Positions 1 through 7,232 are shown, counted from the stretch's first letter. The stretch: 10,452 nt of DNA from HyVt-443 sp964544655 (GCA_964544655.1 CAZJCM010000064.1:1-10452), one strand, 5' to 3'. Made by a program: numbers and translations. Notes: generated by a model from the letters alone, not told the origin.

Positions 1-2
1 AT

Positions 3-55
3 CCCCTCACCCCAACCCTCTCCCTGAGGGAGAGGGCGTTTATGGGACAGCAGTG
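3..55. repeat. Left copy of 53-bp terminal inverted repeat
   Basis: This 53-base block is repeated perfectly in inverted orientation at 10400-10452, compared base by base. Identity stops at once on the inner side (base 56 does not match). Inside it, bases 16-36 form a hairpin with a 9-10 bp perfect stem (CCCTCTCCC/GGGAGAGGG) and a TGA apex. From general knowledge, GGGAGAGGG-type hairpins preceded by CCCTCACCCC are dispersed intergenic repeats in many gammaproteobacteria. No transposase accompanies it. It may be a dispersed repeat at which an assembly broke, rather than the end of a mobile element. Confidence 0.95.
16..36. other. Perfect hairpin inside the left repeat
   Basis: CCCTCTCCC pairs with GGGAGAGGG around a three-base apex (TGA); a tenth T-A pair is possible on paper. 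There is no T-tract beside it, so it is not an obvious intrinsic terminator. It could still act as an RNA stabiliser or weak terminator in either orientation. The same structure recurs at 10419-10439. Confidence 0.85.
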
Positions 56-190
56 GGCGACTGCGGTTATCGATGAGGGGTGGTCTCGTGTAGAGCGTAT
101 GCGCCGGCCCCAGCATCCGTGATCCACCGCGAATAAGGCGGGTTTTATCGAGGACCGGGCAGTTATGCAGAATTATTTACAGACTCTTAC
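56..190. other. Leader region upstream of the first MFS gene
   Basis: This is a 135-base non-coding stretch between the left repeat and the first transporter. It holds a weak CCGC/GCGG hairpin (127-141) followed by TTTT (143-146), which might be a poor terminator for something further left. I see no convincing sigma70 promoter and no Shine-Dalgarno sequence in front of the start codon at 191. Confidence 0.4.
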
Positions 191-1336
191 ATGATTGATC
201 GTAACCAGCACATCATTATTTACTGCACTATTGTCGCTTTTGCAATTCTGTACGAACACCAGCCTTTGCTCCCGCTGTTGGCCAGCCACTGGAACCGCTC
301 AATAAGCGATACTGCACTATTGACAACGGTTACCATGCTGCCACTGGCCATGGCCCCTCTAATATACGGGTATATCCTGGAACAGTTTTCTGCCCGGGGT
401 ATGCTCATTACCGGATTTTCTCTGTTGTTGATCAGCCAGGCGATCCTTTCAACAGCCCCCGACTATCCCCTGTTTCTTCTGCTAAGAGGGATCGAAGGAC
501 TGGTGCTGCCGGCCATATTTACCTCGCTGATGACTTATACCTCGGCCAGTGGAGGGCAAACACACGCGCGTCGTAACATCAGTATTTACATTGCTTCCAC
601 TATCGTCGGCGGCTATTGCGGGCGCACTATAACCGGACTGGTCACCAGCTGGTACGACTGGCAAACCGCATTTTGGATGTGGTCTGTTCTGGCATTTATT
701 GCCGTACTCAGCCTGTTCAGACTGGAGTCCGATCCGCGTAGCAAACTGGTAAAGATCACCTTCAGTGAAGTTCGGGAACTGATGAAAAAGCCGGTTATCC
801 GTGAAGGGCTGGTAGCGGCTTTTCTGCTGTTTTTTGTGTTTGCGGGCATGCTCAATTTCTTACCCTTTCGCATGCTTGAGATCCATCCGGAGATCACTAC
901 TGCCGCGCTGTCGATGGTCTACACTGGGTATCTGATTGGCGTTGTCATCTCTCTTTATTCCACCCGCCTGGTCGTAAAACTGGGAAGTGAGCGCAAAGTC
1001 TTACTTATCGGTTCAGGCCTCTACCTTGTTGGTACTTTGGCCTTCATTTTTGCTGTGACCGAGCTGTTGTATCTCTCCATGTTCGTATTTGCGGCCGGAA
1101 TGTTCACCCTGCACAGCGTGCTGTCCGGTTATCTCAATCACCTCGAGTCATCACGCAAAGGCATGATCAATGGGATGTATATTTCGGCGTATTATAGCGG
1201 AGGTGCATTGGGATCCTTCTTTCCCGGGCTGTTGTATCAAACCACCGGGTGGACAGGGTTTGTTTTATTGCTGGTCCTGTTGATACTGCTTTTGGGGTGG
1301 TTGATACGCTGCATGCCTGAAACCCTGAGGCACTGA
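191..1336 (+). CDS. MFS transporter, YnfM-like
   Basis: This is a 381-residue hydrophobic protein with about twelve predicted membrane segments, the usual size for a major facilitator superfamily exporter. A degenerate motif A (GYILEQFSARG, about residues 59-69) lies in the loop after the second segment. The stretch around residues 140-165, with GGYCGRTITGL, matches the GG-x-x-GR pattern of the YnfM/arabinose-efflux-like branch. The ATG at 191 is chosen because the first membrane segment begins within ten residues, although no good Shine-Dalgarno sequence is visible. The gene ends 4 bases before the next MFS gene, so the two are probably cotranscribed. By eye its GC content is near half, clearly below the following gene, which suggests a different origin. 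Substrate unknown; drug or metabolite efflux is inferred from the family only. Confidence 0.85.
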   Translation: MIDRNQHIIIYCTIVAFAILYEHQPLLPLLASHWNRSISDTALLTTVTMLPLAMAPLIYGYILEQFSARGMLITGFSLLLISQAILSTAPDYPLFLLLRGIEGLVLPAIFTSLMTYTSASGGQTHARRNISIYIASTIVGGYCGRTITGLVTSWYDWQTAFWMWSVLAFIAVLSLFRLESDPRSKLVKITFSEVRELMKKPVIREGLVAAFLLFFVFAGMLNFLPFRMLEIHPEITTAALSMVYTGYLIGVVISLYSTRLVVKLGSERKVLLIGSGLYLVGTLAFIFAVTELLYLSMFVFAAGMFTLHSVLSGYLNHLESSRKGMINGMYISAYYSGGALGSFFPGLLYQTTGWTGFVLLLVLLILLLGWLIRCMPETLRH

Positions 1337-1340
1337 TATC

Positions 1341-2504
1341 ATGTTCCGATTTTTGCCGCGTACCGTCATCATCCTCGGGCTGGTGTCATTCCTGAACGAC
1401 ACTGCCAGCGAGATGATTACGCCGCTGCTGCCCCTGTTTCTGACCGTGACCCTGGGAGCAGGGCCGGCGATCGTGGGTCTGGTGGAGGGCGTCGCCGAGG
1501 CCACGGCCAGTATCCTGAAGCTTGTCTCCGGCTGGTTGGCCGACCGAGGCTGGAATTCGAAAAAACTGGTCGTGGGCGGCTATACAGTTTCCAATGGGGT
1601 CCGGCCGTTGATTGGTTTCGCTTTGGGTTGGGGCTGGGTAATGGTGCTGCGTTTTCTGGACCGGGTGGGGAAGGGCATTCGCACCGCGCCACGGGATGCG
1701 CTGATTGCGTCCAGCACTGACGAACAGGTGCGGGGGCGTGCCTTCGGCTTCCAGCGCACCCTGGACCATAGCGGGGCTATGCTGGGGCCGCTGCTGGCCT
1801 TTGGCCTGCTGCAGTGGGGAATGACCATGGAGCATGTGTTCATGGCTTCGGTCATTCCGGGGGCCGCGCTCATATTACTGCTGGCGTTCGGTCTCAAGGT
1901 GCCCCCCAAGGTCGAGCCGGAACATCCTCCCGCACGGCTGCATTGGAGGGCCCTGGATGCCCGGGTCAAGGGGTTGGTGCTGGCCTCGGGGGGGCTGGCA
2001 CTGGCCACGACACCAGAGGCATTTCTGGTCCTCTGGGCCAATCAGGGTGGCATCACCCTGGCTTGGGTGCCTCTGTTGTGGGCCGCCGCCAGCGGTGTGA
2101 AGGCCCTGGTCTCGGGACCGGCCGGGACCTTGTCGGACCGGTTTGGTCGTCTGCGGATCGTGTCCTTGGGCTGGATCGCCCGTGTCCTGCTGCTCATCGC
2201 CTTTGCCTGGCTGCCGGATGGCGGCATGATCGTATGGGTTCTGTTCCTTGGCTATGCGGCGGCGCTGGCTTTTACCGAGGGTGCGGAACGGGCCCTGCTG
2301 GGAGACTTTGCACCAGCTGAACAGCAAGGTACGGTATTCGGCCTCTATCATCTGCTGGGTGGTATCATGGCCCTGCCCGGTGCCCTGCTGTTCGGCGCTG
2401 TCTGGCAATGGCTCGGGATGAGCAGCGCCTTTGCCATGGCCGCTGTACTGACAGCGATTGCAGCCATTACGCTGGGGGTGCTGGCAGCAGATGGTGCCCA
2501 CTGA
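1341..2504 (+). CDS. MFS transporter, MJ1317-like family
   Basis: This is a 387-residue polytopic membrane protein. Near the N-terminus, residues 15-32 carry SFLNDTASEMITPLLPLF, followed by GLVEGVAEATASILKLVSG. The loop DRVGKGIRTAPRDALIA lies at about residues 108-124. Together these are characteristic of the MFS branch often described as MJ1317-like. Substrates of that branch are poorly known, so only 'transporter, probable efflux' is justified. Translation starts 4 bases after the upstream MFS stop. A modest GAGG at 1327-1330 lies inside the end of that gene, which fits translational coupling. The gene is GC-rich, unlike its partner upstream. Its stop abuts a fragment of an ABC-2 permease, and the C-terminus looks complete with a final membrane segment. 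Confidence 0.85.
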   Translation: MFRFLPRTVIILGLVSFLNDTASEMITPLLPLFLTVTLGAGPAIVGLVEGVAEATASILKLVSGWLADRGWNSKKLVVGGYTVSNGVRPLIGFALGWGWVMVLRFLDRVGKGIRTAPRDALIASSTDEQVRGRAFGFQRTLDHSGAMLGPLLAFGLLQWGMTMEHVFMASVIPGAALILLLAFGLKVPPKVEPEHPPARLHWRALDARVKGLVLASGGLALATTPEAFLVLWANQGGITLAWVPLLWAAASGVKALVSGPAGTLSDRFGRLRIVSLGWIARVLLLIAFAWLPDGGMIVWVLFLGYAAALAFTEGAERALLGDFAPAEQQGTVFGLYHLLGGIMALPGALLFGAVWQWLGMSSAFAMAAVLTAIAAITLGVLAADGAH

Positions 2505-2702
2505 CCGCATCGCCATCTTCTGGTTCGAGGTGCCGTTTCGCGGCAGCCTGCCCGGACTGTTTCTCGGCGGTTTTCTCTATATGCTCAGCTCCCTTGGCAT
2601 TGGCCCGTTGATTTCCCGTTATGCCAGTACCCGGCAGCAGGCCATGCTGCCGGCCTTCTTCGTCATCACGCCGCGGTGATCCTCTCCGGTTTCACCTTAC
2701 CA
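2497..2702 (+). pseudogene. Remnant of an ABC-2 type transporter permease (YhhJ/YadH-like)
   Basis: Reading plus-strand frame from 2491 gives a 62-residue open stretch containing WFEVPFRGSL, LGIGPLIS and TRQQAMLPAFF. In this order and spacing they match the VPxRGS...LGxGLxIS...TxQQAM...FF block of ABC-2 permeases in the YhhJ/YadH group. That frame stops at 2679, but another frame continues across 2676-2702 as VILSGFTLP, corresponding to the family's LSGFxFP segment, so a frameshift is likely. No N-terminal half, no ATPase subunit and no C-terminal membrane segments are present. The 5' break sits right at the end of the upstream MFS gene, and the 3' part lies antisense to the end of the dodA-like gene. 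I infer a decayed fragment left by rearrangement, not a functional gene. The motif match is from memory, without alignment. Confidence 0.7.
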
Positions 2703-3490
2703 AGACGGGTGACAGCATAGCTGTGCAGGGCCAGGCTGCCGTATTCCCAGTCCCGGTACAGTGGGATCACCTGTTCATCGATGCCAGTACCCAGCATCAC
2801 CAGCAGTGGCAGGTAATGCTCGATGGTGGGTACGCAGTCGCGCCCGTGGGGCAGAGACCAGGGATCGCTCAGGGCATCGAAGTTGCGGTGCGCGATGGCA
2901 ACTTCTATGGCCTGCATGAAGGCGGCGGCCCAGGGTGTCGGGTGGCCGGGTTTTGCGTGCCAGTCGATCCTGGCGAGATTGTGGACGATGCCGCCACTGC
3001 CGATGATGAGCACGTTTTCATCACGCAGGGGGGCCAGTTGCCGGCCCAACTCCAGGTGCCAGTGTGCGCCCCGCTCCGGGCATAGTGAGAGCTGGTAGAT
3101 AGGGAATTCCGGTTTTGGCCAGGTGTTGATGAGCGGCACCCACACGCCATGGTCGAACGGTCGCTCGGGTTGCGCGTCAAGGGTGGTCAGGCATTCCGCA
3201 ATGCGCGATTTGAGCCATTCAGCTGTTGCCGGGCTGCCGGTGAGCGGCCACTGTATCTGGTACAGCTCATCAGGAAATCCGTAAAAGTCGTGCTGGATCC
3301 GTGGAGTGTCCACATCGCCTGCCAGACAGGGGGTGGCGGTCAGCCAGTGGGCGGAGAGGCACAGCACCGCGCGGGGTTGCCGCGGCAGCCTTTCCGACAA
3401 CCCTTGCCAGAAGCGGCGTACGGGTTGGTCGCCCTGCAGATGCAGCGGTGCACCATGGGCGAGAAACCAGGCAGGCATGCGATCAGCCAT
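2666..3490 (-). CDS. DODA-type extradiol aromatic ring-opening dioxygenase (YgiD-like)
   Basis: This 274-residue protein belongs to the class III LigB-like extradiol dioxygenases, whose YgiD/DODA members open catechol rings (4,5-DOPA in known cases) using one divalent metal. The expected ligands are visible: His12 in AHGAP, His48 in LSAHW and His225 in TIEHYLPL. Conserved His114 (FDHGVW) and His170 (GGIVHN) line the presumed active site. The ATG at 3490 has an excellent GGAGGG five bases upstream (3496-3501) and overlaps the end of the upstream Bcr/CflA gene by 8 bases, indicating translational coupling as the last gene of the operon. Family members usually end close to the motif seen here as EYGSLALHSY (about residues 251-260). 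This copy adds some 14 residues that run antisense over a permease remnant, so its C-terminus may be an acquired extension. The natural substrate is unknown. Confidence 0.85.
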   Translation of the reverse strand: MADRMPAWFLAHGAPLHLQGDQPVRRFWQGLSERLPRQPRAVLCLSAHWLTATPCLAGDVDTPRIQHDFYGFPDELYQIQWPLTGSPATAEWLKSRIAECLTTLDAQPERPFDHGVWVPLINTWPKPEFPIYQLSLCPERGAHWHLELGRQLAPLRDENVLIIGSGGIVHNLARIDWHAKPGHPTPWAAAFMQAIEVAIAHRNFDALSDPWSLPHGRDCVPTIEHYLPLLVMLGTGIDEQVIPLYRDWEYGSLALHSYAVTRLGKVKPERITAA

Positions 3491-4718
3491 GTGAACCCTC
3501 CGGTTGAGATGCGACTCCGTATCCGGTGCTAAACCACAGCATCAGCGCCAGCAGCAGAAACAGGCTTTGCCCCAGCACGAAGTGCAGCCATTGTGTATGC
3601 AGCAGGGGCACGGCGACACTGGCCACGCCGGCGTTGATCAGCATCTGCAGGAAGCCCTGCATGGATGCCGCCGTGCCCCGATGGTGGGGGAAGCAGTCCA
3701 GCGCCAGAATGGTGATCGCCGGCATGGACATGGCCAGCCCCAGGGCGTAGAGCACCAGGGGGCCGATCACGGACAGGATGCCGGCATCGAGCAGACCCAC
3801 CTGAATCAGATTGAAAAGCACGGCCAACGCCATCACGCCGAAGCCGGCGGTGATGGTGCGTGTGATCGGCCAGCGATGGGCCAACTGGCTGGAGAGATAG
3901 GATCCCAGCATCATGCCGCCCACCATGGGGATGAACTGCAGGCCGAAGTCATCGCTGCCCAGGCCAAGAAAATCGTAGATCACCGTAGGTGCACCGGCGA
4001 TGTAGAGGAACAGGCCGGCAAAGGTAAAGGCAAGCGTAAATATCAGTCTGAGGAATCGCCAGTGTACCAGGGTGCGTGCATAGACCCGGATTATCGCTGC
4101 CGGGTGAAAGGACTGCCGATGTTCACTCGCCAGGGTCTCGCCGACGAAGGTGACCAGCAGCATCAGCAGAACCCCGAAGCCGCTCAGAAACCAGAATACG
4201 CTGCGCCAGCCGAACTGGTCGTGCAGCCATCCGCCGAGGACGGGCGCAACAGCCGGTGCCAGTGCGAACAGCAGCATGACCTGGGACATGGCACGGTGCG
4301 CCGCCTCGGTATCGTGGGCATCACGGATCATGGCACGACCGGCGATGAAACCACCGCTGGCGGCCAGCCCCTGAAACACGCGCAATAGCAAGAAGGTATG
4401 CGCGTCATCCGCCAATGCGCAGCCGATGGATGCGAGCACATAGAGCAACAGGCTGCTGAGGATGACGAGGCGGCGGCCGATACGGTCTGCCAGAGGGCCC
4501 CAGAACAGGGTGGAGACGGCGAAAGCCGCCAGATAGACCCCCAGACTCTGGGACAGCAGGGCACGGCTGATACCGAACGTGGCCTCGATGTCCGGGAATG
4601 AGGGCAGGTAGGCGTCGATGGTGAACGGTCCCACCATCGACAGCAGGGCGGCGATGACGGTCAGGTGTGGGTGGGCGCCTGCGCCGGCGCCCCGGATTTT
4701 TACGGATGCTGGCTTCAC
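3483..4718 (-). CDS. Bcr/CflA family multidrug efflux MFS transporter
   Basis: This 411-residue protein has about twelve membrane segments. Family hallmarks are visible: FTIDAYLPSFPDI (residues 32-44) in the first segment and loop, motif A GPLADRIGRR (74-83), and RVFQGLAASGGFIAGRAMIRD in the fourth segment region, as in Bcr and CflA drug/H+ antiporters. These are inner-membrane proton-driven exporters of drugs and small metabolites. The start is a GTG at 4718 whose bases overlap the stop of the upstream ene-reductase (GTGA, 4715-4718), and its own stop overlaps the dioxygenase start by 8 bases, so the three genes are translationally linked. The first 18 residues are a polar extension before the first helix. 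The specific substrate cannot be told; context suggests export of an electrophile, aromatic or enone product. Confidence 0.9.
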   Translation of the reverse strand: MKPASVKIRGAGAGAHPHLTVIAALLSMVGPFTIDAYLPSFPDIEATFGISRALLSQSLGVYLAAFAVSTLFWGPLADRIGRRLVILSSLLLYVLASIGCALADDAHTFLLLRVFQGLAASGGFIAGRAMIRDAHDTEAAHRAMSQVMLLFALAPAVAPVLGGWLHDQFGWRSVFWFLSGFGVLLMLLVTFVGETLASEHRQSFHPAAIIRVYARTLVHWRFLRLIFTLAFTFAGLFLYIAGAPTVIYDFLGLGSDDFGLQFIPMVGGMMLGSYLSSQLAHRWPITRTITAGFGVMALAVLFNLIQVGLLDAGILSVIGPLVLYALGLAMSMPAITILALDCFPHHRGTAASMQGFLQMLINAGVASVAVPLLHTQWLHFVLGQSLFLLLALMLWFSTGYGVASQPEGSHG

Positions 4719-5794
4719 GCGTCATCCAACAGGGGATAATCGATATAGCCATCTTTACCGCCTCCATAGAAAGTGGCGGGGTCGGGCTCGTTGAGGGGAG
4801 CGTCGAGCCGGAAGCGGGTCACCAGATCAGGGTTGGCCAGAAACAGGGTGCCGAAGGCGATGGCGTCGGCTGCGCCGCTGGCGATAGCGGAATTGGCACG
4901 TGCTTTGTCGTAGCCACTGTTGGTGATGTAGACGCCCTGCCAGGTGTTGCGCAGGAGGCCAAGATCGAAGTCTGGCCCGGCGGCACCGGGAGTCTCCTTG
5001 CCCATCTCGGTGATGTGCAGATAGGCCAGGCCGAATCGGTTCAGTTGGCCGATGGCATAGGTGAAGGTCGCCTCCGGATTGGAATCACGCATGTCGTTGA
5101 AGGGCTGCAGTGGGGAGAGACGTACGCCGACACGATCCGCGCCACAGGCCCCGCTGACCGCCTCGACCACCTCGAGCAGGAAGCGTACCCGGTTTTCCAC
5201 CGGCCCGCCATAGGCATCGCTGCGCTGGTTGCTGCCATCACGCAGGAACTGATCGATCAGGTAGCCGTTGGCCCCATGGATCTCGACCCCATCAAAACCG
5301 GCGCGCAGGGCGCAGTCGGCGGCATGGGCGTAATCGGCCACGATGCCAGGGATCTCCTTGAGTTCCAACGCCCGGGGGGCGACGAAGGGTTTGGGGCCTG
5401 CGTAGGTCATGACCTCACCGGCCGGTGCAATAGGTGAGGGCGCCACGGGCAGGGCGCCATCCCGCTGCAGATCCGGGTGGGACACCCGGCCGCAATGCCA
5501 GAGCTGGCAGAAGACGTGCCCACCGTTCTCATGCACTGCATCGGTGATCGCTTTCCAGCCCGCCACCTGGGCATCCGTATGGATGCCGGGCGTAGCGGGG
5601 TAGCCCACGCCCTGGGTTGAGATCTGCGACCCCTCGGTGATGATCAGACCCGCTTCGGCGCGCTGGCCATAATAAGTCTTCATCAGTGTGTTGGGGATGG
5701 TATCGGGCGCACGGTTGCGCGTCATGGGCGCCATGAAGATGCGGTTGGGTAACTCATGGCGGCCAATGGTGATGGGATTGAACAGGTTGGTCAT
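4715..5794 (-). CDS. Old Yellow Enzyme family alkene reductase (NemA-like)
   Basis: This is a 359-residue FMN-dependent ene-reductase of the classical OYE/N-ethylmaleimide reductase class. It reduces activated C=C bonds, maleimides, quinones and nitro compounds with NAD(P)H. Visible features are APMTRNRA (22-29), whose Thr25 fits the classical rather than the thermophilic-like subclass; the substrate-binding pair His173/Asn176 in EIHGANGYL with proton-donor Tyr178; QFLRDGSNQRSDAYGGPVEN after it; and AIAFGTLFLANPDL near the C-terminus for the FMN phosphate. The length matches the family. The reading frame is open for 38 more codons upstream, but the ATG at 5794 is chosen because it has AAGGAA about seven bases upstream and starts the typical MTNLFNPITIG; the extra codons overlap the CDGSH gene out of frame. 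The end is coupled to the Bcr/CflA gene by a GTGA overlap. Confidence 0.93.
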   Translation of the reverse strand: MTNLFNPITIGRHELPNRIFMAPMTRNRAPDTIPNTLMKTYYGQRAEAGLIITEGSQISTQGVGYPATPGIHTDAQVAGWKAITDAVHENGGHVFCQLWHCGRVSHPDLQRDGALPVAPSPIAPAGEVMTYAGPKPFVAPRALELKEIPGIVADYAHAADCALRAGFDGVEIHGANGYLIDQFLRDGSNQRSDAYGGPVENRVRFLLEVVEAVSGACGADRVGVRLSPLQPFNDMRDSNPEATFTYAIGQLNRFGLAYLHITEMGKETPGAAGPDFDLGLLRNTWQGVYITNSGYDKARANSAIASGAADAIAFGTLFLANPDLVTRFRLDAPLNEPDPATFYGGGKDGYIDYPLLDDA

Positions 5795-5844
5795 GGTCGG
5801 TTCCTTACTGATTGGGGGTGGGGTCCGGCCCCGTTGCCGGGCAG

Positions 5845-5973
5845 CTACAGGTCGTGGTGACTGCCGTCGCAGAATGGCTGGTTGTTCGGTCGCCCACAGG
5901 AGCACCAATGGTGGGTGCCGGGTTCCAGCGTTTGGTCTACAGGTTCTTTTGCAGCAATTTTCGCTTCACTCAC
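5845..5973 (-). CDS. Small single-motif CDGSH iron-sulfur protein (42 aa)
   Basis: A short reading frame encodes 42 residues with WCSCGRPNNQPFCDGSH at positions 23-39. The three cysteines (24, 26, 35) and His39 are the 3Cys:1His ligand set of the [2Fe-2S] CDGSH (mitoNEET-like) family; the usual Ser/Thr five residues after the first Cys is Pro29 here. The preceding residues EPGTHHW resemble the usual entry strand. Start is GTG at 5973, with AAGGAG at 5983-5988 nine bases upstream; that ribosome site lies within the end of the GST remnant. A TAG stop falls three residues after the ligand His, so the second motif of two-CDGSH bacterial proteins is absent and the C-terminus may be truncated. It sits 50 bases before the ene-reductase, in operon. 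A redox or Fe-S/electron-transfer partner role is inferred. It is easily missed because of its size and GTG start. Confidence 0.78.
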   Translation of the reverse strand: MSEAKIAAKEPVDQTLEPGTHHWCSCGRPNNQPFCDGSHHDL

Positions 5974-5976
5974 GTG

Positions 5977-6060
5977 TCAAATCTCCTTGTTCTCCCGCAA
6001 GCCCTTTTCCGCTACTGGAGGCGATAGCGAGCAGGCCCCCGGGCTGTAATAGAGCTTCAT
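5977..6060 (-). pseudogene. Glutathione S-transferase remnant (27 codons)
   Basis: This mini-frame begins MKLYYSPGACSLSP, the near-invariant start of bacterial beta-class-like glutathione S-transferases, including the Cys10 of the SPGACS motif. After about 14 codons it departs from the family and stops at codon 28 (tail PVAEKGLRENKEI). A full GST has about 200 residues, so at least 85 percent is missing. Its ATG overlaps the yceI stop (ATGA, 6057-6060), and its stop lies three bases before the CDGSH start. The tail could be the original GST C-terminus left by an internal deletion, but that is only inference. The remnant may still serve to carry ribosomes from yceI to the CDGSH gene, whose Shine-Dalgarno sequence it contains. 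Confidence 0.65.
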
Positions 6061-6641
6061 TGACGTACGCCTTCTATCGATAACCAAAGTTGGATGTTCT
6101 CTGCGACAGGACCGAGGATATGGCCCTCTTTCATCTTGTAGTCGGAAAGATGCAGGGTGGTGGTGCCGACGAACCCGCGACGGAATCCACCCCAGGGGTC
6201 CTTGCCCGCGCCCACCTGGCTTACGTCGATGCTGATCTCCTTGGTTACGCCGCGCAGGTTGAATTGGCCCTTGAGCGTGGCCTTGCCGTTGCCGTGATCC
6301 TCCCAGCCGGTGCTGACGAAGGTGGCCTTGGGGTATTTCTCTGCATCGAAGAAGCGTTCGCTGCGCAGATGCTTGTCACGCAGCGCGTTATTGCTGTCGA
6401 TACTGGCGATATCGATCTCCACCTGCACCCGGTTTTTGGCGGGGTTGGCCTCGTCGTAGTCGAAGTTGCCGGTGAAGCGATTGAAACGGCCTTCCAGCCA
6501 GCTGTAGCCTAGATGCTTGATTTTGAATGTAATGAAGGCGTGCATACCCTTGGTGTCGATGACATAGTGTTCGGCGGCCTGCGCGCCGGTGGCGCTCAGG
6601 CCGAGAATAAGCACGAGTGAAAACAGGGTCTTTTTGAACAT
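6057..6641 (-). CDS. yceI: YceI family periplasmic polyisoprenoid-binding protein
   Basis: This 194-residue protein has a Sec signal peptide (MFKKTLFSLVLILGLSATG, cleavage likely after AQA at residue 22). The mature part has the YceI lipocalin-like beta-barrel pattern: HYVIDTKGMHAFITFKIKH at the start, GRFNRFTGNFDYD, the central DKHLRSERFFDAEKYPKATF, and a C-terminal LSIEGVR. YceI homologues bind isoprenoid chains, including quinone tails, in the periplasm, and often sit next to cytochrome b561 as here. The length is the family norm. ATG at 6641 has GAGGAG at 6651-6656, which overlaps the last codons of the b561 gene 6 bases away, so translation is probably coupled. Its TGA stop overlaps the ATG of the GST remnant, showing that a GST gene was once the next cistron. 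Confidence 0.93.
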   Translation of the reverse strand: MFKKTLFSLVLILGLSATGAQAAEHYVIDTKGMHAFITFKIKHLGYSWLEGRFNRFTGNFDYDEANPAKNRVQVEIDIASIDSNNALRDKHLRSERFFDAEKYPKATFVSTGWEDHGNGKATLKGQFNLRGVTKEISIDVSQVGAGKDPWGGFRRGFVGTTTLHLSDYKMKEGHILGPVAENIQLWLSIEGVRQ

Positions 6642-6647
6642 GGTGAT

Positions 6648-7232
6648 TTACTCCTCTGTTACGTCGGTGGGTGATGGAGGTGACGACATTCCGCCCAGCC
6701 CCAGCATACGGCGCAGGGTGGGATCGTGGTCGATGAAGTGATGTTTCAGCGCGGCCAGGCTGTGGAGGACGACCAGTGTGATCAGCAGGTTGGCCAGCCA
6801 TTCATGTACCGCACCGGCGGCGTCCGCCTGATTCTCGAAGCCGGAGAGCGTGGCCGGGATCTCGAACCAGCCGAATACCGACAGCGCCTGGTTATCGGCG
6901 GTGGTGATCAGGTAACCGCTGACGGCGATGGCTGCAATCAGGCCATAGAAGAGCCGATGCAACCATGCCGCTGCGCGTTTCTCCCAGGGTTTGCCAATAG
7001 GTTCCGGGTGGGGATTGGTCAGTCGCCAGCCCAGTCGGAAGGCCAGCAGCATGGCGGCCACCACCCCCAGGCTGCGGTGTAGGTCCGGAGCCTTTTGATA
7101 CCAGGGGTCGTAGTAATCCAGGCCCGCCATGTATTTGCCCAGTGCGAACAGGCCGATGATGAGGATGGCCATGATCCAGTGCAGCAGCACCGAGACCAGG
7201 CCATAGCCCTGTAGATGATTGCGTAATCCCAT
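6648..7232 (-). CDS. Cytochrome b561 family diheme membrane protein
   Basis: This 194-residue protein has four membrane helices and four histidines at the CybB spacing: His18 (LLHWIMA), His52 (DLHRSLG), His143 (VHEWLANLL) and His157 (LHSLAAL). In E. coli cytochrome b561 the equivalents ligate two b hemes, and the protein exchanges electrons with quinol or superoxide at the inner membrane. The frame stays open 29 codons further upstream, but those residues are polar and Pro/Gly-rich. ATG at 7232 is preferred because it places MGLRNHLQGYGLVSVLLHW just as in family members; its Shine-Dalgarno sequence is weak (GGTGA). It is the first gene of the operon, divergent from the lysR gene, with yceI 6 bases downstream. 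The C-terminal tail after residue 175 is polar and cytoplasmic. Confidence 0.9.
   Translation of the reverse strand: MGLRNHLQGYGLVSVLLHWIMAILIIGLFALGKYMAGLDYYDPWYQKAPDLHRSLGVVAAMLLAFRLGWRLTNPHPEPIGKPWEKRAAAWLHRLFYGLIAAIAVSGYLITTADNQALSVFGWFEIPATLSGFENQADAAGAVHEWLANLLITLVVLHSLAALKHHFIDHDPTLRRMLGLGGMSSPPSPTDVTEE

Noticed and set aside
1814..2516. Long overlapping frames on both strands within the second MFS gene
   Set aside because: They show no motifs and have odd composition; all lie inside a clear MFS gene in another frame.
3504..4388. A 294-codon plus-strand frame opposite the Bcr/CflA gene
   Set aside because: It is very rich in Gln, His, Gly and Glu without domains, the typical antisense shadow of a GC-rich membrane-protein gene.
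5795..5908. A 38-codon N-terminal extension of the ene-reductase starting at 5908
   Set aside because: The extension is Arg/Pro-rich, has no family match and overlaps the CDGSH gene out of frame; ATG 5794 has a good Shine-Dalgarno sequence and the standard family N-terminus.
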